The notes beneath the pieces were generated by a model, which had not been told where the DNA came from, ran no database searches, and was given only the letters and a program-made list of their open reading frames with translations. A DNA stretch of 5,959 nt from positions 1 to 5,959 of the forward strand of contig JAUVUO010000086.1 in NCBI GenBank assembly GCA_030601015.1, written 5' to 3'. Source of the stretch: Candidatus Omnitrophota bacterium (lineage in GTDB: Bacteria > Omnitrophota > Gorgyraeia > Duberdicusellales > 4484-171). This document shows, in pieces, positions 1-5,959 of this stretch. Position 1 is the stretch's first letter. Each line of letters opens with the position of its first letter. Position numbers and translations under genes: made by a program.

Positions 1-257
1 CTCAAATCAGAAAATATTTAACTACTACGGGGATTATTAAGGATGAGAATAAGATTTGCTGTGAAAGGATAAATGATATAAAATACGGGTATCCCCTGTG
101 TGATAAAAATTATACTTTAGCGCGTAAGAAAATACTAAGCTTTTTGTCAGGAAATAGTATTATTCCCTGCGGACGGTATGGGAGCTGGCGTTATTTGTCG
201 ATGGAAGATGTGATTATGGAGAGTAATGAGATAGTTAGTTCGTTAGTCAAATCATGA
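1..257 (+). CDS. C-terminal end of FAD-dependent amine oxidase / UDP-galactopyranose mutase-like oxidoreductase (5' partial)
   Basis: An open frame enters from the left edge (first full codon at base 3) and ends at TGA 255-257, leaving 84 visible residues. The readable signature is near the end: a YPLCD segment, then G-R-Y-G-S-W-R-Y-L-S-M-E-D at bases 171-209, followed by a short helix of about 17 residues. In flavoproteins of the amine oxidase/protoporphyrinogen oxidase/UDP-galactopyranose mutase superfamily, a 'GR.G.w.Y..MD/ED' block near the C-terminus closes the FAD site, and a preceding 'YP.yd..y' strand is common. The N-terminal dinucleotide-binding GxGxxG lies outside the window, so the cofactor is inferred from the family. 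Such proteins occur often in polysaccharide and lipid loci, which suits the glycosyltransferase downstream. The substrate cannot be told. The frame is certain as coding; the family assignment is moderate because only the tail is visible. Confidence 0.62.
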   Translation, partial: QIRKYLTTTGIIKDENKICCERINDIKYGYPLCDKNYTLARKKILSFLSGNSIIPCGRYGSWRYLSMEDVIMESNEIVSSLVKS

Positions 258-346
258 AGAAATATTTAAAAACGTATATGTTCCGGTCAATATATATTTA
301 TACATTTAATAAAAAAATAGCAATATTGAAATATGAACAGCAGTAA
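254..346 (+). other. 30-codon open frame bridging the flavoprotein stop and the glycosyltransferase start (doubtful gene)
   Basis: An ATG at 254 overlaps the TGA of the preceding gene in an ATGA arrangement. The frame runs 30 codons to TAA 344-346, ending 14 bases inside the next gene, whose ATG is at 333. The peptide is basic and rich in Tyr (5 of 30), with no Cys, no signal peptide and no leader-like motif. No Shine-Dalgarno sequence precedes it. It lies in a 75-base AT-rich gap where short chance frames are expected. If translated, it could carry ribosomes from the upstream gene to the glycosyltransferase start, which also lacks a recognisable ribosome binding site. It is listed because that geometry is suggestive. 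The gap has several TATA-like hexamers (around 290-310) but no convincing -35 partner, so no promoter is called. Confidence 0.15.
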
Positions 347-2255
347 ACCAGCAGAGATATCTGTAATAATTCCGACTTATAATAGAGACGATATTTTAAA
401 AAAATGTCTTTTATCTTTACATGAACAAGATTACCCAAAGAATAAATATGAAGTAATAATAGTAAGTGACGGTTTCTCAAGCAAAGTTACAGAGATGATA
501 AATAGTTTAAAAAAGGATCATAAAAACCTTATACATATTCAACAGTCTCATAAAGGCCCCGCTGCCGCCAGGAATCTTGGAATAAAAAAGGCGCAAGGAG
601 AAATTATTAGTTTTATCGATGATGATTGCGCGGCAGATAAAAGTTGGTTAAAGCTAATAGCGGAAACGCATCGGGATAATCCTGATGTACCTGTTGTGGG
701 GGGTTATACTTTTACTTTAACAGAAAAAGTGCATGTTTTGGTGAGTCAGTTTTTAAGTACTTGCAGTATCGAAACTAATATAGACGAAAAAAAAGAATTA
801 ATATTCTTTCCTACTTGTAATGTTTCTTTCAAAAGATGGATATTAGATAAATATAACTTTAACGAAGAATTTCCTTTCGCCGGAGGGGAGGACTTAGAGT
901 TCTTCTGGCGTCTATTTAAAGATGGTTACAATTTTGTTTGGGATAAAAATATAAAGACTACTCATCATCGAGACAGTAAATTTTCCAGTTTTGTTAAACA
1001 AGCATACATTTATGGAAGAGGTAATCTATTGGTGCAATATATGCATGGAGACCACCCTTTATTGAAGGAGTTGAAGAAAGGAAGAATTATTTTCTGGATA
1101 GCTACCATAGTTAATATTGTTAAATTATCCCGTTTTAGTTATATACTAGGGAAGAAATTCATAAAAGAAAACAACATTTTGGCTATGCATAAAAAAGTGT
1201 CTGTGTATTTTTATTTTACTTTACATAAGATTTTTTACATCACAGGTAATATTGCTGAATATTTTAGATTGATGAAAAAAAGGGTAAATGGGGAAAAAAA
1301 ATTATTGAAAATTCCTCAACTGATTATATTAGATATTACACATTCTTGTAATCTTGAGTGTCGAATTTGTGACATATGGAGAACACAAGATAATGGGAAA
1401 AATATAGATATTATTTATATAAAGAATATACTTACTCAAGCTAAAAAATTGGGAGTAAAAGAAATTGCTCTTTCCGGGGGGGAGCCATTATTAAGAAAAG
1501 ATATATTTGATATATTTGAATATGCCAGAAAGCTGATGATAAAAGATTTAGGAGTGTTGACGAATGGTATTTTAGTTGAAAAATATAGCAGGCAACTAAT
1601 GCCATATCTCTTAGATAATACGATAACACTAGTTATATCCCTAGACTCCTTAAATCCGGATACACACAATTATATAAGGAATTCTGATGTAGCTTGGCAT
1701 AAGACACGGCGAAGTCTGCAGGAATTGTGTTTGCTGAAAAAAAATTATCCGCGGGTAAATTTCAATATAATTTCGATAATCTTGAATCAGAACCTGGAAG
1801 AATTAGTGGAACTTGTGACTTTTGCTCAATCAGTAAGAGCAAATTCATTGCAATTTCAGCCGTTGCTTTCGAATAATCTTAAGATGGCAGAAAGATATAA
1901 ATCTGTATTTTGGATTGGCAAAGATAGGCTGCCGGTTCTTGATGAAACAATGGATAAATTAATAGATTTCAAGAAAAAAAACCCTTCTTTTATAAAAAAT
2001 AGCATCAATAATTTATCGCTGGTTAAGAGATATTACCGGGGAACATTGACATCGAAAGATGTTACCTGTTCTTCGGCCAAGAATACTGTTTTAATTTCTT
2101 CTCAAGGGGAGTGTAGGACTTGCTTTTCTTGTTATGGAGATATAAGGAAGCAGACTTTAAATAATATACTTGAGAGCAAGGCTATAATCGCAGCTTATGA
2201 AAAAGTAAGAAAGTGTTCTTGGCCGTGTTTACTACCTTGTTTTTGTGATTCATAA
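333..2255 (+). CDS. Glycosyltransferase family 2 fused to radical SAM/SPASM-type enzyme
   Basis: This 640-residue protein joins two enzymes. Residues 9 to about 240 are a GT-A fold, family 2 glycosyltransferase: IIPTYNR at 12-18, V-S-D-G at 44-47, RNLG at 80-83, the metal/nucleotide-binding D96-D97-D98, the acceptor-side PTCNVSFKR at 160-168, GGED with likely catalytic D187, FWR at 191-193 and HHR at 211-213. Residues 250-315 hold two hydrophobic stretches (about 250-268 and 289-306), possibly membrane-associated. Residues 328-640 are a radical SAM enzyme: the 4Fe-4S motif C339-x3-C343-x2-C346, SAM-binding GGEP 382-385, TNG 410-412 and S-L-D at 436-438. The tail has eight more cysteines (579, 594, 597, 600, 628, 632, 636, 638), resembling a SPASM or twitch auxiliary cluster domain. 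The start is the first ATG after an in-frame TGA at 327-329; no Shine-Dalgarno is visible. The radical half is paralogous to the gene at 5137. A cytoplasmic or membrane-edge role in making and modifying a glycan is inferred; substrate unknown. Confidence 0.92.
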   Translation: MNSSKPAEISVIIPTYNRDDILKKCLLSLHEQDYPKNKYEVIIVSDGFSSKVTEMINSLKKDHKNLIHIQQSHKGPAAARNLGIKKAQGEIISFIDDDCAADKSWLKLIAETHRDNPDVPVVGGYTFTLTEKVHVLVSQFLSTCSIETNIDEKKELIFFPTCNVSFKRWILDKYNFNEEFPFAGGEDLEFFWRLFKDGYNFVWDKNIKTTHHRDSKFSSFVKQAYIYGRGNLLVQYMHGDHPLLKELKKGRIIFWIATIVNIVKLSRFSYILGKKFIKENNILAMHKKVSVYFYFTLHKIFYITGNIAEYFRLMKKRVNGEKKLLKIPQLIILDITHSCNLECRICDIWRTQDNGKNIDIIYIKNILTQAKKLGVKEIALSGGEPLLRKDIFDIFEYARKLMIKDLGVLTNGILVEKYSRQLMPYLLDNTITLVISLDSLNPDTHNYIRNSDVAWHKTRRSLQELCLLKKNYPRVNFNIISIILNQNLEELVELVTFAQSVRANSLQFQPLLSNNLKMAERYKSVFWIGKDRLPVLDETMDKLIDFKKKNPSFIKNSINNLSLVKRYYRGTLTSKDVTCSSAKNTVLISSQGECRTCFSCYGDIRKQTLNNILESKAIIAAYEKVRKCSWPCLLPCFCDS

Positions 2256-2269
2256 AAACTGGAAAACTT

Positions 2270-3727
2270 ATGAAAATAGCTCTTGTTCAATGCCCAATGT
2301 TCAATGTACGTATGCCACAGTTAGGCCCGGCATATTTAAAAAGTAATTTGGAAATAGGGGGTCACAATGTGATTCAATTTGATTTTAATATTTCTTTATA
2401 TAATAGCCTGGAAGAAGAGAATAGAGCATATTGGAACTATGAATTTGAAATGAAATGGACAAAAAATAGTATTGATTCAGAACGATTGGAAGATATAGAG
2501 ACGCAAATAAATGAAGATATACAATTTTTATCGGAACCAACTTTAGAAGGTTGGGCAGAAGACGTTATTAAGAGCCAGGCGGAAATTATTGGTTTCACAA
2601 TCTATTATTCTTCTGCGAAAGTAAGCATTTTGTTAGCAAAAAAAATTAAACAGCTGGATAAAAGAAGAAAAATAATATTTGGTGGGCCGGCTATTTTAAG
2701 TTTTTTGGATGTGCCTCGGGATAACACAGTCGGCTTAACCATGCCTATTAATAATATTTTAAAGATGGTTGATGTAGTAGTGGCGGGCGAAGGGGAAGAG
2801 GTTATTCTTGATGTTGTTGAGAGGTTGAAGGAGAATAAAACTTTTAAAGGATGCTTAGGAGTAATTGTTAACGAAAATGATTCATTAGTAGTTAACCGGT
2901 TACGATTACCTAATGAAAAATTAGATTTGCTTGTTTTCCCTGACTTTTCAATCTTAAATTCACATAGGTTTACGGATAAAGGATTTTTGCCGATTATTGC
3001 AAGCAGAGGGTGTCCAAATCGATGTACATTTTGTGATTTTCCGTATTTGGATAGATATAAATTGCGGTTTAGAAGCGCTAAGAATGTGATTGAAGAAATA
3101 AAATGGCAAATAGGAAAGCACAAAATTCAATTTTTCCATTTTAACGATTCGGTAATAAATACAAATCTGGGATTTTTGAATGAGATATGTGAATTAATAA
3201 TTAGAGAGGGCATATCTATACGTTGGGGCGCAAGCGCAATCATAAATGCCGAAATGAATAAAGTATTATTTGATAAAATGAAACAATCCGGGTGTGAATA
3301 CCTTAGCTTTGGCATTGAGAGCGCATCAGAGAAAGTATTAAGAGATATGAGGAAGTTTTTTCGCATAGAAACAGCAAGAAGAAATATGATTGATTGTCAT
3401 GACGCGGGAATTTCGGTATGCACTAATTGGATTATAGGCTATTTTACGGAAACCGAGGATGACTTTAAGCAGACATTAAGATTTATTGAGGAAAATATTA
3501 ATTATATAAATGAAATAGATGTCGCGCTTTTTTCAATAAAACCGCATACTTATGTATATAATAATTATAAAAAATTAGGGATATTGTTTGATAAAAAGTC
3601 TAATTGGTATGTCTTAAATAAAAAAAATAATTACAAAGTAAGATCAAGGCGTTTACGAAAGTTTCGGCAGTTTCAAGAAAAACTCGGCACAAATATGAAT
3701 AATCGTATCGGAGGGGTAAGAGATTAA
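2270..3727 (+). CDS. B12-binding domain-type radical SAM protein (first of a paralogous pair)
   Basis: The gene encodes 485 residues. The N-terminal part (about 1-200) looks like a Rossmann-type cobalamin-binding domain: starting strand KIALVQCP, IIGFTIYYSS at 106-115, IIFGGP at 135-140 and AGEGE at 172-176. No DxHxxG is present, as is usual in class B radical SAM enzymes, which bind cobalamin without that His. The radical SAM domain follows: ASRGC with C248-x3-C252-x2-C255, FNDS at 291-294, GIESAS at 348-353 and NWIIG at 386-390. Family members include C-, P- and ring-modifying enzymes such as HpnP, Fom3 and BchE, so methylation of an unreactive carbon is the likeliest chemistry, but the substrate is not readable. 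Compared with its neighbour it deviates at two family positions: YFTET replaces the GFPNET-like loop (391-395), and RKFF replaces GKGF after the ESAS block (361-364). The start lies 14 bases after the previous stop, with only a weak GGA at 2261-2263. Confidence 0.9.
   Translation: MKIALVQCPMFNVRMPQLGPAYLKSNLEIGGHNVIQFDFNISLYNSLEEENRAYWNYEFEMKWTKNSIDSERLEDIETQINEDIQFLSEPTLEGWAEDVIKSQAEIIGFTIYYSSAKVSILLAKKIKQLDKRRKIIFGGPAILSFLDVPRDNTVGLTMPINNILKMVDVVVAGEGEEVILDVVERLKENKTFKGCLGVIVNENDSLVVNRLRLPNEKLDLLVFPDFSILNSHRFTDKGFLPIIASRGCPNRCTFCDFPYLDRYKLRFRSAKNVIEEIKWQIGKHKIQFFHFNDSVINTNLGFLNEICELIIREGISIRWGASAIINAEMNKVLFDKMKQSGCEYLSFGIESASEKVLRDMRKFFRIETARRNMIDCHDAGISVCTNWIIGYFTETEDDFKQTLRFIEENINYINEIDVALFSIKPHTYVYNNYKKLGILFDKKSNWYVLNKKNNYKVRSRRLRKFRQFQEKLGTNMNNRIGGVRD
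3710..3716 (+). promoter_or_regulatory. Strong Shine-Dalgarno (GGAGGGG) for the second B12-radical SAM gene
   Basis: GGAGGGG lies inside the last codons of the upstream gene, with 10 bases between it and ATG 3727. It is the clearest ribosome binding site in the window. It favours ATG 3727 over the in-frame ATG 3733, which would be 16 bases away. The neighbouring genes have weak or no such sites, so this gene may be translated more independently than the others. Confidence 0.7.
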
Positions 3728-5136
3728 TGTCGATGAAAGTAGCTTTAGTCCAATGCCCCGCTTTCGGAATTGATAAACCGCCGTTGGCATTAGGCTATTT
3801 ATCCGCTTTTTTAAAGAAAAAAGGATATGAAGTGAGCATTTTTGATTTAAATGCTGATTTATATTCTAAAGTGGAACAGGAAGATAAGAAATTTTGGGAG
3901 TTTAAATATATTTTTGAATGGATGCAAGATAGCTCTGCGTTAAGAAGAAAACTGATTCAGACAGTATTTTTAAAAAAGTGGGTGGAAAAAATATTATCTT
4001 GTAATGCGGATATAATAGGTTATTCGATTCAGAGTTCGTCTTTAGCTGTTAGTATTGATTTAGCGAAAGAAATAAAGCGCCTTGTGCCGGATAAAACAAT
4101 AATTTTCGGCGGGCCTCTTAATTTATGTTATAGCAATGAGCATAGTTATTATCTTTTACAGCTAGAGAATGTCTCAAAAACGAAGGTTGTTGATATTGTT
4201 GTATTAGGCGAGGGAGAAAAAACATTATTTGAAATTCTTAAAAGAATTGAGAGCAAAAGTTCAATAAGAGGCTGCTTAGGGACTATTATCCTTGAAAATG
4301 AAGAGATTGTTGATAATGGGCCAAGGCCTCTAATCAATGATTTAGATGCTGTTCCTTTTCCTGAGTTTGATGAGTTTTTGCCGCTGTATAAATATAAAAA
4401 CAGATTGCCTATATTAGCAAGCAGGGGGTGTATTAATAGATGTGTTTTTTGTGATGATACGCTTATGTGGCGTTATTACCGGGCCCGGTCCCCTGAAAAC
4501 ATCATAGAAGAGATGCGAATGCGTAAAGCACAAGGTGTAGAATTCCTGGAATTCAATGACCTTTTAGTTAACGGCGACCTTAAACAGCTTAGAGAATTAT
4601 GCAATTTGTTGTTAAAAGAAAAGCTGGGTATTTCATGGGGCGGCAGTGCTTGTATAAATAGGTATATGGATTTTAGTCTTCTTAAAAAATTAAGAAAGGC
4701 CGGGTGTTGTTATTTAAATTATGGCATTGAAAGCGCTTCTCCCCGGGTATTACGCCGGATGGGTAAAGGATTTACCATTAAAGAAGCAGAAAAAGTTTTG
4801 AAAAATACCTATAAAGCAGGAATATCTGCGTGCACTAATTGGATTGTGGGGTTCCCGAATGAAACCTATGAAGATTTTAGAGAAACTCTGGCTTTTGTAA
4901 AAAGAAATATAAAGTATTTAAAGAACAATATAATGGTTAATTCTTTTATTCTTAAATATAGTAGTTCGTTATTTGAGGATAAGGAAAAATTTGGTGTTGT
5001 AACCGAAGAAAATTGGAATTGGCATTCGCAGGGGGGAAAGAATACAGAAACGGAAAGAAAAAGAAGATATGATGAGTTTTTGCAGTTGATTTCCGAGCTT
5101 GACGACAAACCCGCGCATGAAACGTTTCAGGGATAA
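3727..5136 (+). CDS. B12-binding domain-type radical SAM protein (second of the pair)
   Basis: The gene encodes 469 residues and is clearly a paralog of the gene at 2270; both begin with a K-[IV]-A-L-V-Q-C-P strand and keep the same order of motifs. Cobalamin-binding-type region: IIGYSIQSSS at 96-105, IIFGGP at 125-130, LGEGE at 160-164. Radical SAM domain: ASRGC with C235-x3-C239-x2-C242, EFNDLL at 274-279, NYGIESAS at 331-338, MGKGF at 345-349, NWIVGFPNET at 371-380. Between the first strand and the IIG block both paralogs carry a Trp/Phe-rich helical insert (about 48-92 here). It ends in a charged region with W429, W432 and an RKRR cluster (444-447). It starts on the last base of the preceding stop (TAATG) and stops immediately before the next ATG. 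The conserved GKGF and GFP loops suggest it is the more typical, possibly catalytically conventional, member. Methyl transfer or other radical C-H chemistry is inferred from the family; substrate unknown. Confidence 0.91.
   Translation: MSMKVALVQCPAFGIDKPPLALGYLSAFLKKKGYEVSIFDLNADLYSKVEQEDKKFWEFKYIFEWMQDSSALRRKLIQTVFLKKWVEKILSCNADIIGYSIQSSSLAVSIDLAKEIKRLVPDKTIIFGGPLNLCYSNEHSYYLLQLENVSKTKVVDIVVLGEGEKTLFEILKRIESKSSIRGCLGTIILENEEIVDNGPRPLINDLDAVPFPEFDEFLPLYKYKNRLPILASRGCINRCVFCDDTLMWRYYRARSPENIIEEMRMRKAQGVEFLEFNDLLVNGDLKQLRELCNLLLKEKLGISWGGSACINRYMDFSLLKKLRKAGCCYLNYGIESASPRVLRRMGKGFTIKEAEKVLKNTYKAGISACTNWIVGFPNETYEDFRETLAFVKRNIKYLKNNIMVNSFILKYSSSLFEDKEKFGVVTEENWNWHSQGGKNTETERKRRYDEFLQLISELDDKPAHETFQG
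5129..5133 (+). promoter_or_regulatory. Weak, close-spaced AGGGA before the last gene
   Basis: AGGGA ends only 3 bases before ATG 5137, closer than the usual 5-10. The TAA of the upstream gene occupies exactly those 3 bases. Translation of the last gene therefore probably depends on termination and re-initiation by ribosomes leaving the upstream gene. Confidence 0.35.
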
Positions 5137-5959
5137 ATGAATAAATTTCTTATTTGGTTATCGCGAAAATTAAATTACCCTTTAATCTCTCCGGAAATTA
5201 TGCAAATTTCTTTAACTTATCGCTGTAATCTAAAGTGCAAAATGTGCAGTATTAAAGAGTTATTGCCGCAAACCGAAGAATTATCTACAGAAAAAATACA
5301 TCATATTATTGATGAGGCTAAAAATTACGGAATAAAAGAGATTTTATTTACAGGGGGTGAACCTTTTTTAAGGAAAGATGTATTTGATCTTTGCAGGTAT
5401 ACTCACAGTAAAGGGTTAAGGAGTATCATTACTACTAACGGCGTTTTAATAGATAACGATATTGCGGAAGACATAGTCAATTCAAAGATTAATCATATCC
5501 ATTTTTCACTTGATGGCTTGGAAGAAACTAACGATTTTTTTCGTGGCAAAGGCACTTTTAAAAAAACAATAGATGCGATAAGTATTTTGAATAGGAAAAG
5601 AAATGATAATTGTTTTTCTACGGGGATTGCCTGCACTGTTATGGATAAAAATGTAAGAGAGTTGTACGATATGGTTATATTGGCCGATGAGCTAAATGTA
5701 GATGTAATAAATTTTCAACCTTTGGTTAAAGATAATGCTAATTTTTTAGATAAAAATTTACCTCTATATTGGGTAGGTAAAGACATGATTTCTGTCTTGG
5801 ATGAGCAAATATCCGGAATTAAAAGATATAAGGCAAAACACATAACTATTTACGAAGAGCCTTCTTTAAAATCATTAGTTAAATATTATCAAGGAAGCCT
5901 TACAAGCAAAGAGTGGTTATGTTTTGGAGGGTTCAAAACAGCATTTATCTGCTATTCGA
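5137..5959 (+). CDS. Radical SAM/SPASM-type protein (3' partial, runs off right edge)
   Basis: An open frame with 274 full codons and no stop before the window ends. Residues 22-37 carry I-M-Q-I-S-L-T-Y-R-C with the cluster motif C30-x3-C34-x2-C37. GGEP is at 73-76, TNG at 100-102 and SLDG at 124-127, the usual order for the MoaA/PqqE-like radical SAM group. From about 190 it closely tracks residues 507-579 of the fusion protein: FQPL, then W-V-G-K-D (212-216) and VLDE, then Y-Y-x-G-x-L-T-S-K before a cysteine (C262). C272 follows just before the edge, so a SPASM-like auxiliary cluster domain probably continues outside. Unlike its paralog it has no glycosyltransferase; its 21-residue lead-in roughly matches the fusion protein from internal Met314. 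It is in the same frame as the previous gene, separated only by one TAA. Role presumed similar to the fused copy; substrate unknown. Confidence 0.9.
   Translation, partial: MNKFLIWLSRKLNYPLISPEIMQISLTYRCNLKCKMCSIKELLPQTEELSTEKIHHIIDEAKNYGIKEILFTGGEPFLRKDVFDLCRYTHSKGLRSIITTNGVLIDNDIAEDIVNSKINHIHFSLDGLEETNDFFRGKGTFKKTIDAISILNRKRNDNCFSTGIACTVMDKNVRELYDMVILADELNVDVINFQPLVKDNANFLDKNLPLYWVGKDMISVLDEQISGIKRYKAKHITIYEEPSLKSLVKYYQGSLTSKEWLCFGGFKTAFICYS

Noticed and set aside
258..332. Promoter or terminator in the 75-base gap
   Set aside because: TATA-like hexamers are present, as in any AT-rich stretch, but there is no -35 partner at proper distance and no GC stem followed by a T run. The 8-base palindrome CAATATTG at 321-328 is too short to call an operator.
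254..346. Precursor peptide for a radical SAM-modified ribosomal peptide
   Set aside because: The only short frame lacks a ribosome binding site, a leader-core pattern, Cys/Gly repeats and an adjacent recognition-domain protein or peptidase. The fused glycosyltransferase points to a glycan instead.
298..480. 60-codon minus-strand frame over the start of the glycosyltransferase gene
   Set aside because: It overlaps the conserved IIPTYNR and VSDG region on the plus strand. The hydrophobic Leu/Ile/Tyr-rich peptide is what AT-rich reverse complement gives by chance.
785..1744. Multiple A8 runs as programmed frameshift or phase-variation sites
   Set aside because: Runs at 785-792 and 1737-1744 sit within intact domains with Lys codons, and the base composition makes them common. 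Only the one at the fusion junction is kept, as a weak observation.
2605..3123. 172-codon open frame on the minus strand
   Set aside because: It lies wholly inside the first B12-type radical SAM gene, whose plus-strand protein shows clear conserved motifs. The minus-strand peptide has no recognisable domain, so it is a shadow of the real gene.
4540..4554. Two GAATTC hexamers three bases apart
   Set aside because: They sit inside a conserved coding segment (EFLEFND) where repeated Glu-Phe codons create them; no sign of a functional repeat.

Overview
This window reads entirely on the plus strand and looks like an internal slice of one operon from an AT-rich, probably uncultivated bacterium. 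The text is visibly rich in A and T, with many A7-A8 runs. Stops are TAA or TGA under the standard code. The density of radical SAM genes and the glycosyltransferase/radical SAM fusion would suit a candidate phylum such as Omnitrophota or a similar anaerobe, but that is only a guess. The window contains no rRNA or tRNA, CRISPR array, insertion sequence or clear terminator.

Layout: (1) positions 1-257 hold the C-terminal end of an FAD-dependent amine-oxidase/UDP-galactopyranose-mutase-like oxidoreductase. (2) A 75-base AT-rich gap follows, carrying a doubtful 30-codon frame. (3) 333-2255 is a 640-residue fusion of a family 2 glycosyltransferase to a radical SAM enzyme with a cysteine-rich SPASM-like tail. 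(4) 2270-3727 and (5) 3727-5136 are two paralogous cobalamin-binding-type radical SAM proteins. (6) 5137 to the right edge is a second radical SAM/SPASM-type enzyme, cut off by the window and paralogous to the C-terminal half of the fusion.

Spacing between the last four genes is 14 bases, a 1-base overlap and 0 bases, so they are almost certainly co-transcribed and probably translationally coupled. Four consecutive radical SAM modules occur in the order A-B-B'-A' (A = SPASM type, B = B12 type), which suggests duplication of a two-enzyme module.

Working model (inference): the glycosyltransferase adds a sugar to a lipid-linked or cell-surface glycan. The oxygen-sensitive radical enzymes then act on that sugar or its carrier, for example by C-methylation, epimerisation, dehydrogenation or deoxygenation. 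The flavoprotein at the left edge would fit a sugar- or lipid-modifying step. No substrate can be read from the sequence, and no convincing precursor peptide is present that would point instead to a ribosomal peptide pathway.
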